Source: a virus. Taken from it: a stretch of DNA of 40,040 bases. The stretch is from positions 1 to 40,040 of the IMG/VR virus record IMGVR_UViG_3300037486_000126, one strand, 5' to 3'. Position numbers and translations under genes: made by a program. Positions 30,137-39,247 of this stretch are shown piece by piece (the stretch's first letter is position 1; every line of letters begins with the position of its first letter). The notes beneath the pieces are model-generated. The model was not told where the DNA came from and did not search any database. It was given only the letters and a program-made list of their open reading frames with translations.

Positions 30137-30577
30137 GTGGCCTACGCACTACTCGATGAGGTCCAAGACGCGATCCCCGGCTTCGTGCTGACGCAGAACA
30201 CCGTGCCCAGCAACGATCAGGCAGGCGCGCTGATCGACCTGATCTCAGCGGAGATCGACGGCCTACTTGCCGCCCGCCAGTACGTGCTGCCCGTCACCAA
30301 CCCGTCCAGCCTCATGCTCCTGAAGACGACGTGCATCTACGGCTCCGCAGCGCTGATCTACAAGGCGTGGTTCGCGGGCAACGACGGGATCTCCGGGGAC
30401 AACGGGGCGGCGAAGTTCTTTGAGGAAAAGTACCAAGCCCAGCTTCAGAACATCCGCGAGGGAGCCATGGGCGACGCTGCCGCCAGCGAGGCGGTCAGCT
30501 TCGGCTCCGGCTTCCTGAGCACGGAGGGCGAGAAGTACGAGCCGTGGATCCGGCGTGAGACGGTGGATCCCTACTGA
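30137..30577 (+). CDS. Head-tail connector (Mu gp36/DUF1320-like)
   Basis: GTG start with AAGGAG upstream; 146 residues. AYALLDEVQDAIPGFVLTQNTVPSNDQAGALIDLISAEIDGLLAARQYVLPV followed by LMLLKTTCIYGSAALIYKAWF is the helical pattern of gp36/gp6-type adaptors that ring the portal and accept the tail. The next three genes are also neck/tail completion proteins. Confidence 0.7.
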   Translation: MAYALLDEVQDAIPGFVLTQNTVPSNDQAGALIDLISAEIDGLLAARQYVLPVTNPSSLMLLKTTCIYGSAALIYKAWFAGNDGISGDNGAAKFFEEKYQAQLQNIREGAMGDAAASEAVSFGSGFLSTEGEKYEPWIRRETVDPY

Positions 30578-31140
30578 TGCCAGAAGCCACGCCTATCTTC
30601 AGCTTCAACTGGGATCCACCGCTGGAGCACTTCACCTTCTCGATCTCCCGCTTCGCTCAGGAGATCACCGACTTCTCCGGCCTGTTCACGTGGTACGCGG
30701 AAATGTTCAAGACGTGGATGGACCGCCAGTTCGGGGACACGGGCTCTGAGGGCGAGTACGGCACCGGAGCGCGGTGGCAGGACCTGACGGACAGGTACAA
30801 GGAGTGGAAGATCGACTTCCGGGGCAGCGAGTACCCCATTGGCGTGCTCACGGGGGCGCTCTATGAGTCCATGACGGGCGGGGACGGCTGGAGTCAGCAG
30901 ATCGAAGCCACCCGCGCTGAGTTCGGTATGGATCCCGGCTCAGAGGCCGCAGAGTACGGCTCCTACTTCGCCGACGTGCGCCCGGTGATTGCCGCCCCAG
31001 AAGACGAGGCCACCCTGTGGCAGAAGGCCATGCAGGAGTGGTCATACAACGTCGCCAAGGACGCAGGCTGGGAGGGTGAAGGCCCGTCGATCACGACGAT
31101 TGAGGGCCTGCTTGCCGCCAGAGCAGGAGGTAAGCGGTGA
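30577..31140 (+). CDS. Neck/tail-completion protein (gpG- or HK97 gp10-like)
   Basis: ATG overlaps the previous stop (TGATG); 187 residues. MDRQFGDTGSEGEYGTGARWQDLTDRYKEWKI followed by YPIGVLTGALYESMTG is typical of phage virion-morphogenesis proteins (Mu gpG family: 'F...G....G..W..L...Y..WK....p...L..TG.L..S'), with EYGSYFADVRPVI later as the usual YG..HQ-like element. It would join head and tail. Confidence 0.62.
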   Translation: MPEATPIFSFNWDPPLEHFTFSISRFAQEITDFSGLFTWYAEMFKTWMDRQFGDTGSEGEYGTGARWQDLTDRYKEWKIDFRGSEYPIGVLTGALYESMTGGDGWSQQIEATRAEFGMDPGSEAAEYGSYFADVRPVIAAPEDEATLWQKAMQEWSYNVAKDAGWEGEGPSITTIEGLLAARAGGKR

Positions 31141-31631
31141 TCTACGGTATCGAGCGCGTGGTGGGCGTCGTGGTGGCCAAGCTCAAGGCGGATCTGCCCG
31201 ACAAAGTCACGGCCCTCAACGCGGAGTACGCCGACGATTGGACGCTGGAGGCCCCGGCGGAAGAGAACTACTACGCGGAGCTGACAGATCCGACCCTGCC
31301 CGCCTTTGGGTTCCCGGCAATCGTCGTGCTTGCCTCGCAGGACAAGATGCTGGGCAAGAGCGCCGTGGGCGGGGAGGTTGTGGTGGAGCACCAAATCATC
31401 GTGGACGTGGTGGTGAGGGAGTCTGATCGGGCGGCATTGGGGCACAAGCTCTGGCGCTACACGCGCGGGCTCAAGGAGATCCTCACTGTGGACCTTGCGC
31501 TCGCAGGTATGCCCACCGTTTGGATGGGCACCAACTGGAGGCAGCCGCGTCTGGTTACGAAGCGGAGCCCCGGTACGATGGTGCAAGACGCACCTAGCCT
31601 CTTCAGCGTCACGGTGATCGAGTACATCTGA
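31137..31631 (+). CDS. Tail terminator-like protein
   Basis: GTG in a GTGA overlap; 164 residues. The alpha/beta pattern (GIERVVGVVVAKLKADLPDKV, PAFGFPAIVVLASQDKML, VVVEHQIIVDVVVRE, LWRYTRGLKEIL, FSVTVIEYI) and position before the tail-tube gene fit the proteins that cap the tail at its head-proximal end. Confidence 0.55.
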   Translation: MIYGIERVVGVVVAKLKADLPDKVTALNAEYADDWTLEAPAEENYYAELTDPTLPAFGFPAIVVLASQDKMLGKSAVGGEVVVEHQIIVDVVVRESDRAALGHKLWRYTRGLKEILTVDLALAGMPTVWMGTNWRQPRLVTKRSPGTMVQDAPSLFSVTVIEYI

Positions 31632-31643
31632 GAGGAAGGGCCA

Positions 31644-31871
31644 ATGGCAGCGAACGACAGTGCCGCCCCGGCGGCGAGAGAGAAGTTCATCACAGTCCCC
31701 ACGGCGACGGAGCCCGGCCAACACTGGTCCGGGGTGCCCGGCGTCTACGGCCCCGGCGTGCGGGTCCCGATCGCCTCCACGGGCCTCAGCGAGGAAGACT
31801 GGCAGGCCCGGATCAAAGCAGAGAAGCTGCCCCACCGCGTGGTGGACGGCAAGAAGGGTGGTGAGGCGTAA
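31644..31871 (+). CDS. Small hypothetical protein (75 aa)
   Basis: Starts after GAGGAAGGG. It contains VPTATEPGQHWSGVPGVYGPGVRVPIASTGLSEEDWQARI, a low-complexity part and a short helix. Similar small proteins with an 'xxYgPG' segment often precede tail-tube genes, role unknown. Confidence 0.45.
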   Translation: MAANDSAAPAAREKFITVPTATEPGQHWSGVPGVYGPGVRVPIASTGLSEEDWQARIKAEKLPHRVVDGKKGGEA

Positions 31872-32908
31872 TGGCTTCAGGCTACTGGCGCATGGCGCTG
31901 GAGCAGGTTCCGAACGCTGAGGGCGGGGCGAACAAGGTCTCCACCGTCGTGTTCGATCTCCCGGTGACGGAGGCGGGCTTCCAGCCGGAGCCCACGCTTC
32001 TGGATCTCGCCGATGAGATCCGGGGCTACCCCGGCTACCCGCAGCACCAAGGCGCGGCTGAGTACGCGCTGGCGGGCAACTTCAAGGTCAATCTGCGGCC
32101 GGGCTCCATGGCCATGCTTCTGGCGCTTGCCGCTGGCGGCGTGACCACCACGCCGGGCGTGGGCGGCGCAGGCTGTCTCGATCCCGACTCTGTGCAGATC
32201 CCCGTGGGCGGCTACCGCCACGTGGCAAGCTGGGCAGTGGGGGACACGCCGCAGACGTGTGAGGTCAACTACTCACCCCCGGCCGGTCTCTTCTACAAGG
32301 CCACGGGCGTGGGCATCCAGTCGATCGACTTCGGGATCGAGAACGGCGTCTGGAAGACGACGTGCGACCTTGCGGCCCTGTACTGGAGCATCATCGCGGA
32401 TCCCGTGATCACCCCCGCTCCTGAGAGCGTCTCGCCCTTCATCCATGGCGATATGGTGCTCACGTGGCTGGGGGGCACCGCCGTCACCAAGGACTTCAGC
32501 TTCAAGATCGAGAACAAGCTCGTCACCGATCGCCAGTTCACGGTGCGCTCCAAGTTCCCCGACCGGATCAGGATCGACTCGCCTTTCCAAGAGCTGACGG
32601 GCTCGATCCCCAAGGAGGCCATGGACGCCACCGACTGGGACGCGCTTGTGAACGGCACTCCCTTCTCCGCCAAGATCAAGCTGGAGCACAGCACGGACTT
32701 CTGCCCGGTGGGCTCTCCGACCTACCCCTACCAGATGTGGATCGAAATGCCCGCCTGCCAGTACGTCAAGGGCTCGATCGACGCGATCAAGAACGACCGC
32801 AGGCACGAGGCCAGCTTCGATTGGGCGGCAAGGTACGACACGGGCACCTCCAAGTGGGCGACGATCACCGTGGTCAATCAGATCCCGGCGATCAGCACCT
32901 ACCCGTGA
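31871..32908 (+). CDS. Major tail tube protein
   Basis: 345 residues, ATG shares a base with the previous TAA. A beta-rich sequence with GFQPEPTLLDLADEIRGYPGYPQHQGAAEYALAGNFKVNLRPGSMAMLLALAAG, then CEVNYSPPAGLFYKATGVGIQSIDFGIENGVWKTTCDLAALYW and SFKIENKLVTDRQFTVRSKFPDRIRIDSPFQELTGSIPKE is as expected of a phage tail-tube protein of the large, two-domain type. Location directly before chaperone-like genes and tape measure supports it. Confidence 0.68.
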   Translation: MASGYWRMALEQVPNAEGGANKVSTVVFDLPVTEAGFQPEPTLLDLADEIRGYPGYPQHQGAAEYALAGNFKVNLRPGSMAMLLALAAGGVTTTPGVGGAGCLDPDSVQIPVGGYRHVASWAVGDTPQTCEVNYSPPAGLFYKATGVGIQSIDFGIENGVWKTTCDLAALYWSIIADPVITPAPESVSPFIHGDMVLTWLGGTAVTKDFSFKIENKLVTDRQFTVRSKFPDRIRIDSPFQELTGSIPKEAMDATDWDALVNGTPFSAKIKLEHSTDFCPVGSPTYPYQMWIEMPACQYVKGSIDAIKNDRRHEASFDWAARYDTGTSKWATITVVNQIPAISTYP

Positions 32909-32909
32909 T

Positions 32910-33320
32910 ATGAGTGAGGCGCGGCTGCCCAGCGGCAAACGGGCACCGCTCAGGGTTCCGACGCTGGCCGATCTGCTGGCGTCAAAGGGCGGCGTCACCG
33001 CCATTCTGGAGAAGATCTGGGATGGCGGTGACGACTTGCCCGCCGCTGATATCGAGGAAGGTTACGCCCACGAAATGGTGAGCTGGGCGCTCGATCAGTT
33101 CGGCGAGTCCAACAGTGGCATGGCGCTGGCCTCCGTCTGCGAGCGCTACGGGACGCTGCCCAGCGTCTACCTGAGGATCCGCGATCCACACCTCGCGTGG
33201 AAGCTCGACTACGCCGTTACGGCAGCGCTCGCTGACAGTCAGAAAGACGAGTCGTCAGGTCGATTCGCTTCTCCCCCCGGCTCTGCAGGAAACTTCTCTC
33301 TGGAAGATCCACTCGACTAG
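32910..33320 (+). CDS. Tail assembly protein (chaperone-like)
   Basis: 136 residues, starting two bases after the tube gene. LPSGKRAPLRVPTLADLLASKGGVTAILEKIWD is a start typical of tail proteins that act near tape-measure assembly. The end (RFASPPGSAGNFSLEDPLD) looks like a terminal tail peptide. Position between tube and tape measure is the main argument. Confidence 0.5.
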   Translation: MSEARLPSGKRAPLRVPTLADLLASKGGVTAILEKIWDGGDDLPAADIEEGYAHEMVSWALDQFGESNSGMALASVCERYGTLPSVYLRIRDPHLAWKLDYAVTAALADSQKDESSGRFASPPGSAGNFSLEDPLD

Positions 33321-33329
33321 GAGAGAATC

Positions 33330-33773
33330 ATGGCTGAGACAGGAGCACTCGCAGAGGTCACGACGATCGAGGCGCGCGTGGTGCCGGAAGGTGAGACCTT
33401 CATCCCCACCCCCGTGTCGGAGTTCAAGAAGCCCCAGATGTGGCGTCTCGTGCTGCCCAGCGGGCTGCAGGTGAAGGCGCGCAAGCCCAACCTCTTCTTC
33501 CTCGCCCAGACCGGGCAGGTGGATCCCAAGGTGAAGGCGGCGCAGGAGAAGAAGGCCAAGACGGACGGGGGCAAGGGGAGCGATCCAGAGTCAGGGTTCA
33601 CGGCAGACTCGATCGTGTTTATCAACCTCATGGCCGACTTTATGATCTGCAAGGCGATCGTGGAGCCGCGCGTCTCCATGAGCCCGGAGAAGGGCGCGAT
33701 CTGCGTTGACGACGTTGACGCCAAGGACAAGATGTACCTCGTCTCTACGCTGGAGCTGAAGATCGGAGGCTGA
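33330..33773 (+). CDS. Tail assembly chaperone-like protein
   Basis: 147 residues. MWRLVLPSGLQVKARKPNLFFLAQTGQVDPKVKAAQ resembles the N-terminal 'V.LPSG..v.v+.....L...G.iP' block of actinophage-type tail chaperones. It lies directly before the tape measure but is a separate gene from the one at 32910, with a 10-base gap and no visible slippery heptamer, so the usual frameshift fusion is not evident. Confidence 0.52.
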   Translation: MAETGALAEVTTIEARVVPEGETFIPTPVSEFKKPQMWRLVLPSGLQVKARKPNLFFLAQTGQVDPKVKAAQEKKAKTDGGKGSDPESGFTADSIVFINLMADFMICKAIVEPRVSMSPEKGAICVDDVDAKDKMYLVSTLELKIGG

Positions 33774-33779
33774 TCGGCC

Positions 33780-36700
33780 TTGAACGAAGAGCAGATCCAA
33801 GCGCTGCGCCTCGTCATTGGAGGCGACGCCAGCGGAGCCGTCACCGCGCTGGGCCAAGTCAATGCCGCCGCCGGGCAGCAAGTCACGCAGGCCTCCGTGC
33901 TCAAGCGCGCGTGGGCAGAGGTGGCCGTGGCCCTTGGCGCGATGGCCCTTGCCGCCGGGGTGTTCCTGAAGAAGGCGCAAGCGGCCTACATGGAGTACGG
34001 CTCCACGATCATGCAGATCCAGCAGAAGACGCAGGCCTCTGCGGAGGCGGCGTCCACGCTCGCCGGGGAGTGGAAGCGCTTTGGCGTCTCCAGCTCGCAG
34101 GGCCTCATGGCGATCCGCAACCTCACCATGGGCATCGGGAAGGCTGAGGCAGGCACCAAGAGGTACATCCAAGCCTTCGCCGCCGTGGGCGTGACGATGG
34201 ACGATCTGCGCACCAAGAACCCGGCGGAGATCTTCGCGCAGGTGCGCGACGGACTCTCACTGATCACCGATCCGGCGCAGCGCACTGCGGCGGCATTCAC
34301 TCTGCTGGGCCGCGCCTCCAACTCCATGACCTCCTACCTCGCCAAAACACCTGAGCAGATGAAGAAGGTAGACGAGCAGCTCAAGAAGCTGGGGCTCGTG
34401 TGGGGCGGCAAGGAGATCGCCAGCTTCGCGGAGCTGAAGGGCCAGATGGCTGATATGCAGCTCGTGTTCTTCGCCTTCCAGATGAGCATCGTGCAGGCCG
34501 TGATGCCCGCCGTGATGGAGCTTCTCCCGGTGATCAAGACGCTCGTGGACGCCTTCGTGCGGCTCCCCGATCCGATCAAGAAGGTGATCACGTGGGCAGT
34601 GCCGCTGGCAGCGATCGCAGGCGTACTCTACGCCAAGATCTCCGGCTTCGTGGGGACGCTCAATAACCTCTACGCCAAGCTCTTCCAGTCCGCCACAGCG
34701 TGGGGCACTGAGACGGCGGCGGTTGCCGCCAATACGGCGGCTCTGGAGGCCAACGCGCTGGCGCGCATCGGCGTGCCCGGCTACTCCAAGGGCACGGGCT
34801 CGTGGAACAACGCGCAGCGCGCCGGGGACCTGACCGGCGGCATGGGCTCCGCGAACGCGCAGAGGCAGGCCAAGAGCTTCGCTCAGTCACGAGGCATGAT
34901 CGTCCCCACGCTAGGCGAGATCGGGCGGGCGGAGAAAAGCACGGGAAGGCTGGCCGCAACGGCGGCAAAGGCCGGGGGAGCGTTCAAGGCTATGGGGGCC
35001 TCGATCGCCTCCGCAGCGGTCTCCATGGGTCCGTATATCATCGCAGCCGCAGCGGCCTATGCCGCGATGGCGGGGATCTCGTGGGCCTACGGCGAGTGGC
35101 GCAAGGCGCAGGCTGAGGCCGCAGCGGCGCACCAACAGTTCGCCGATACCGTGGGCAGCGCGATAGACAAGGTGGGCGCGAAGGTCGGGATCCTCTCAAA
35201 GAAGTACAACGACTTTGCCAACCTCCTGCGTGAGGACGTGATCGCCGACCTCAACGATCACATCGAAGAGGGCAGCAAGTCGTTCCTTGGCGGGCCTGTG
35301 TGGTTCCACGGCACGGGTGACGCGGAGAAGGTGGCAGCGGAAAAGGCCAAGGCGATCCTCAACGCCACGCAGAAGATCTTTGACGCCGGGCCGCTCAGCG
35401 CAGAGGGCAAGCAGAAGGTCGTGGACGCGATCAACGCCCTCAAGGGGCTGGGCACCGTTGCCGCCCCGGCGGTCTCCCTTCTGAGCCACCAACTACTGGC
35501 GATCGACCCTCACGCGCTGGACAGCGCGGCGCAGAAGGCAGCCGACTTGGCCACGCAGATGCAGGCCGCAGCAGAGGCCACCAAGGCCGCTCAGGACGCC
35601 TATACCACGTGGTCCGCAGAGGTGGCGGCGGGCAACCCTGAGTACGGGACGGCCTTCGGGCAGATCGGCCCGTCCGGGGCCTATCAGGGCGGCGCGGTGG
35701 GGCAGGCCTATGCCACGGCCATGGCGGGCGCGAAGCAGCGCGCCGAAGAGGCGGCAAGCGCCGGGCAACAGGCGGCGCAGTCGCTGGCCAAGATCCCCGA
35801 CAACATCCTGCAGGCGCTCAACCGGGACTGGGCGCGGATCGGCGAGCGCGTCAAGCAGTCCATGGAGGCCTTCTTCAGCGCGTGGGAGGGCTACACGGAC
35901 GATATGGTGGTTACGGCGAACACCCGGCTGGGCAACCTCGCCGGGATCGCTCAATCACTGGCCACGGTGCTCACCTCGATTGCCGACGCCCCGAAGAAGG
36001 CCCTGCAGCCGGTCAAGCAGAACTGGACGGCGCTGGGGCAGTACGTCCGGTCGGCTATGAACAGCCTGATCAACGTCTTCATCGACTTGGACAACGAAAT
36101 GGCAGCCACCCGCGCGGAGCGCGCGGGCTCGATCGCCTCCATGGCCGGGGCGCTGGGCTCCTTCCTGCAGGGGATCGCCGATATGCCCAAGAAGCACCTC
36201 GCCCCCACGCGGCAAAACTGGACGGCGCTGGGGCAAACCCTCAAGATGGCGATCCTGCAGATCCTCAAGGTGTTCGCCGACGTGGGCAAGATCGGGAAGC
36301 AGAGCGAGCGGGCAGGCAGTATCGCCAGCATGGCGGGCTCGCTGGGCACCTTCCTGCAGGCCCTCAACGATATGCCTGACAAGATGGTGAAGGTGACGCC
36401 GCAGAAGTGGCAGCGGCTGGCGGCAATCGTCAAGCAGGCGGTGAACGCGATCCTCTCCGTGTTCGCCTCGCTGGGGGACAAGGCGCTGGGCAAGCAGGCC
36501 GGGCGCGCGGGCACCGTGGCAGGCATGGCAGGCAGCCTTGGCACGTTCATCGGGGCGCTCGCCGATATGCCTGACACGGCGATCGTCGTGATCCCGCAGA
36601 AGTGGGCGCAGCTTGGCCGCGTGATCAAGAGTGCCGTGAACGAGGTGCTCCGCGTCTACGAAGAGATCACCACGAAGATCCTCACCAAGAAGGCCGCGCG

Positions 36701-37385
36701 CATGGACTTGATCGCCTCCCTCGTGGGGCCGCTGGCGACGATCATCGACTTCTTCAAGAACGCGCCCACGACTGCCGTGGGAGCGATCCGCCAGAATTGG
36801 GGCCAGTTCGGCTACGTGATCCAGACGGCCGTGGAAGAGATCCTCGTGCAGTTCAAGACGTGGGATGAAAAGGTGCTCAAGATGCGCTCCGGTAAGATGG
36901 GGCTGATCGGCTCCATGACGAGCGTGGTCGCCGATATCCTGAGCCTCGCCACGAGCATCCCTGAGGCCATGAACAAGCTACTGGGCTTCGGAGATACCGA
37001 CTACGCGGCGATCTTCAAGGACGTGGGCCAGAAGATGGTGGAGATCATCCGGGCGCTCACGACGGCCTTTGACCGGATCCCCAAGGCGGCGGATCTGGCC
37101 AAGGCTGAGAATGCCGTCAGCACGCTCACGCGGATCTTCGGGAAGATGAGCGAGCTGAGCGTGGCGATCGCCCCGCCAGAGGCTGCGGCTGCAGGCACCG
37201 GGGCAACCCCGCAGCTCCCCGACGCCTCGCGCGTGCAGGCGGCGGCGGCGGGCGGCGGCGTGCAGGTGACGATCAATATCAAGAACCTCAACGGGACCGA
37301 TCACGCCGCCGCCAAGAGCCTCGCCGCGCAGGTGGCGCGGATCCTCCAGCACAACGCCCAGATGCGCACGCGGACGGCCTACTGA
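33780..37385 (+). CDS. Tape-measure protein (1201 aa)
   Basis: TTG start after GGAGG. Residues 1-120 (LRLVIGGDASGAVTALGQVNAAAGQQV..., VAVALGAMALAAGVFLKKAQAAYMEYG, ASTLAGEWKRFGVSS) match tape-measure N-termini. Hydrophobic segments lie near 46-66, 268-292 (VITWAVPLAAIAGVLYAKI) and 408-436 (ASAAVSMGPYIIAAAAAYAAM). From about residue 713 five to six repeats of about 60-65 residues (SIASMAGSLGTFLQALNDMP..., QNWTALGQ) follow. It sets tail length; at roughly 0.15 nm per residue this suggests a tail near 180 nm. TMP also forms the DNA channel during injection. Confidence 0.9.
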   Translation: MNEEQIQALRLVIGGDASGAVTALGQVNAAAGQQVTQASVLKRAWAEVAVALGAMALAAGVFLKKAQAAYMEYGSTIMQIQQKTQASAEAASTLAGEWKRFGVSSSQGLMAIRNLTMGIGKAEAGTKRYIQAFAAVGVTMDDLRTKNPAEIFAQVRDGLSLITDPAQRTAAAFTLLGRASNSMTSYLAKTPEQMKKVDEQLKKLGLVWGGKEIASFAELKGQMADMQLVFFAFQMSIVQAVMPAVMELLPVIKTLVDAFVRLPDPIKKVITWAVPLAAIAGVLYAKISGFVGTLNNLYAKLFQSATAWGTETAAVAANTAALEANALARIGVPGYSKGTGSWNNAQRAGDLTGGMGSANAQRQAKSFAQSRGMIVPTLGEIGRAEKSTGRLAATAAKAGGAFKAMGASIASAAVSMGPYIIAAAAAYAAMAGISWAYGEWRKAQAEAAAAHQQFADTVGSAIDKVGAKVGILSKKYNDFANLLREDVIADLNDHIEEGSKSFLGGPVWFHGTGDAEKVAAEKAKAILNATQKIFDAGPLSAEGKQKVVDAINALKGLGTVAAPAVSLLSHQLLAIDPHALDSAAQKAADLATQMQAAAEATKAAQDAYTTWSAEVAAGNPEYGTAFGQIGPSGAYQGGAVGQAYATAMAGAKQRAEEAASAGQQAAQSLAKIPDNILQALNRDWARIGERVKQSMEAFFSAWEGYTDDMVVTANTRLGNLAGIAQSLATVLTSIADAPKKALQPVKQNWTALGQYVRSAMNSLINVFIDLDNEMAATRAERAGSIASMAGALGSFLQGIADMPKKHLAPTRQNWTALGQTLKMAILQILKVFADVGKIGKQSERAGSIASMAGSLGTFLQALNDMPDKMVKVTPQKWQRLAAIVKQAVNAILSVFASLGDKALGKQAGRAGTVAGMAGSLGTFIGALADMPDTAIVVIPQKWAQLGRVIKSAVNEVLRVYEEITTKILTKKAARMDLIASLVGPLATIIDFFKNAPTTAVGAIRQNWGQFGYVIQTAVEEILVQFKTWDEKVLKMRSGKMGLIGSMTSVVADILSLATSIPEAMNKLLGFGDTDYAAIFKDVGQKMVEIIRALTTAFDRIPKAADLAKAENAVSTLTRIFGKMSELSVAIAPPEAAAAGTGATPQLPDASRVQAAAAGGGVQVTINIKNLNGTDHAAAKSLAAQVARILQHNAQMRTRTAY
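35920..36990 (+). repeat. Tandem repeats within the tape-measure gene
   Basis: Units of about 180-200 bases coding (G)SIASMAGxLGxFLxxIxDMPxK....xxQNWxALGxxxKxAxxxILxVF. The first (near 35930) and last (near 36900) are the most diverged. Such units lengthen the tail ruler in steps; unequal recombination between them would change tail length. Confidence 0.7.
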
Positions 37386-39247
37386 TGCAGGCATGGACGG
37401 CTCCGGGGCGCTGCTTCGTGGCGTGGGATGGGCAGGCAGGGCCTTACTACGATACGGCTGCCCGCGAGAAGGCCCACGGCTCTTACAACGTCTACCGGGG
37501 GCTCTCCCCCTACCTTGACGCCTGCGTGCTGATCGGACAGACGCGTGCAGAGGGTTTCCTTGATTGTGCGGCCTTCGACACGTGCGTGGCGTACTACATC
37601 GTCACGGAGCAAGCCACGGGTGAGACCGTGGGATCCGTAGACGTGCAGATGCCTCGCACCACGGGCGAGCGTGCCGCGCCAGATGGGGTGTCTGACGCTA
37701 ACGCAAGGCCCAGCGGGGCGGGCACTCACGTGAGTTGGGTGGCCAGCGGAGTGGCTGAGCGCGAGATCCTCTGCTACCTCGTGTGGGATAGCAATCAGTC
37801 GGAGCCCGACAGCGTAGTGTGGCCTGCGCCGGATCGTGGAGACGTGAACTTCGTGGACTACACGCACCTTGCGCGAGGTACGAAGCCCTACGATATCCGC
37901 GCGCTGGATACGCAACTGCGGCTCAGTGAGCTTGTGGAGGCGACCTACCACCAAGGCGGCGGCTACGTCGGTCGCTGGAACCTTATCCACAACCCTCGTG
38001 TTCACGACACGCTCGTTTACGACGACTCGAACTGGTATGTGCGCAACGACGACGAAACGACGCGGGAGACGAGCGCTCCGGGTTCGCCGCCCGACGGGGC
38101 AGACGCCTTTATCAAGGCGGTTCCTACAATCTTCATTCCGGGAGCGTCAGCGAACCATCCGACGCCATACGCTGTAACCGACGAGTTCAAGGAGACGTGG
38201 CGCCTAGACCCGGACGGGTCAGCACAGGTCGGCTACCTGCTGTGGTCGTTCTGGGCCTACAGCGACGACGCGAAGTGGCAGGTGCAGTCGGTCGTTTGGA
38301 ACAACTCTGGCGGAGTGCACTCTATTCAGGAGGAATGGGTGCCGTTGTCAGACGATTCGACGTGGCACCGTTATGACCTCGCCATGCCGCTGTACGAGGA
38401 CTTCGTCGCGCTGAGGTTTGCTCTTACCGCAGCACGATACGTCGTGCCTACCGGGACTGCCTACCTGACATTGGCGCACGTAGAGCCCAGCCTTACGGAC
38501 GCTCCGCTGTCCTACAGTGATGGAGATATCACCGGATGGTCGTGGGAGAAGACGGAGTACACCGACGATGATCCACCTATTGTGGAGGCAGCACCGGGAG
38601 ATCCTCACGGCTCTATGAGTGTGCTGCGTTCTAGCCGCTGGAACAGTGTGTGGAACCCCGCTGCGGCTGATCTTTCTGAGTGGCAGGACGACAGTAGCCC
38701 GTCCTTGGCCCGCGTCGCGGTGATCTCTGGAGTGAGCCTGCCAGCCGGGGCCGCTGCCTGCTTTGGTTGCGGGCCAGAGGCGAACGGGGCGGCGCTTCAG
38801 TCGATCCTGCGCCCGCTGCCTCCCGGTGTTCTGCCCGGCGACACACTTGAGTGGCAGGTTCAGCTCTACGTCGGCGGCAGCGTCACGAATGACGACTGCA
38901 GCCTTGACGTAGAGATTGGGTGTTTCGATCTTGATGGCACCCTTATCGAGTGGGCTTGGGTGGTCAATCCTGATCCGCCGGGAACCATTGAGGTGCCCCT
39001 GCCCCTCGTCAACTTCGCCCTTCTGTCGGGGAGCATCATCGTGCCTGTCGGGACGTTCCTGTTGAAGTTCTATGTCACCTGTAACGAGCTGGTCTCTGGC
39101 GGCGCAGATGCTGCTGTGATCTACATGACCCAAGTGATGCTTGCGGGAGAAGGGGTGGGCTCCTACGGCGACGGTGACACTGCGGGTTGGGTTTGGGCCA
39201 ACGGCGACTGCCACGGGCCAAGCTGCGCGAACGAAGGGACGCTATGA
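37385..39247 (+). CDS. Distal tail/receptor-binding protein with carbohydrate-binding-like modules
   Basis: ATG shares a base with the tape-measure stop; 620 residues. Residues 1-95 and 100-195 look like two fibronectin-type-III-like units (YNVYRGLSP..., AGTHVSWVASG...YDIRALDTQLR). After 200 come jelly-roll-like modules, two of which end in the phage motif 'SY.DGD..GW.W': LSYSDGDITGWSWEKTEY and GSYGDGDTAGWVWANGDCHGPS. These suggest surface-sugar binding. Part of the gene (37836-38569) has no GATC and more relaxed codons, as if imported. Confidence 0.6.
   Translation: MQAWTAPGRCFVAWDGQAGPYYDTAAREKAHGSYNVYRGLSPYLDACVLIGQTRAEGFLDCAAFDTCVAYYIVTEQATGETVGSVDVQMPRTTGERAAPDGVSDANARPSGAGTHVSWVASGVAEREILCYLVWDSNQSEPDSVVWPAPDRGDVNFVDYTHLARGTKPYDIRALDTQLRLSELVEATYHQGGGYVGRWNLIHNPRVHDTLVYDDSNWYVRNDDETTRETSAPGSPPDGADAFIKAVPTIFIPGASANHPTPYAVTDEFKETWRLDPDGSAQVGYLLWSFWAYSDDAKWQVQSVVWNNSGGVHSIQEEWVPLSDDSTWHRYDLAMPLYEDFVALRFALTAARYVVPTGTAYLTLAHVEPSLTDAPLSYSDGDITGWSWEKTEYTDDDPPIVEAAPGDPHGSMSVLRSSRWNSVWNPAAADLSEWQDDSSPSLARVAVISGVSLPAGAAACFGCGPEANGAALQSILRPLPPGVLPGDTLEWQVQLYVGGSVTNDDCSLDVEIGCFDLDGTLIEWAWVVNPDPPGTIEVPLPLVNFALLSGSIIVPVGTFLLKFYVTCNELVSGGADAAVIYMTQVMLAGEGVGSYGDGDTAGWVWANGDCHGPSCANEGTL

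Noticed and set aside
32910-33773. Programmed frameshift linking two tail chaperone genes
   Set aside because: The two frames are separated by 10 bases with a normal stop and a normal start; no slippery heptamer was seen near 33300-33330.
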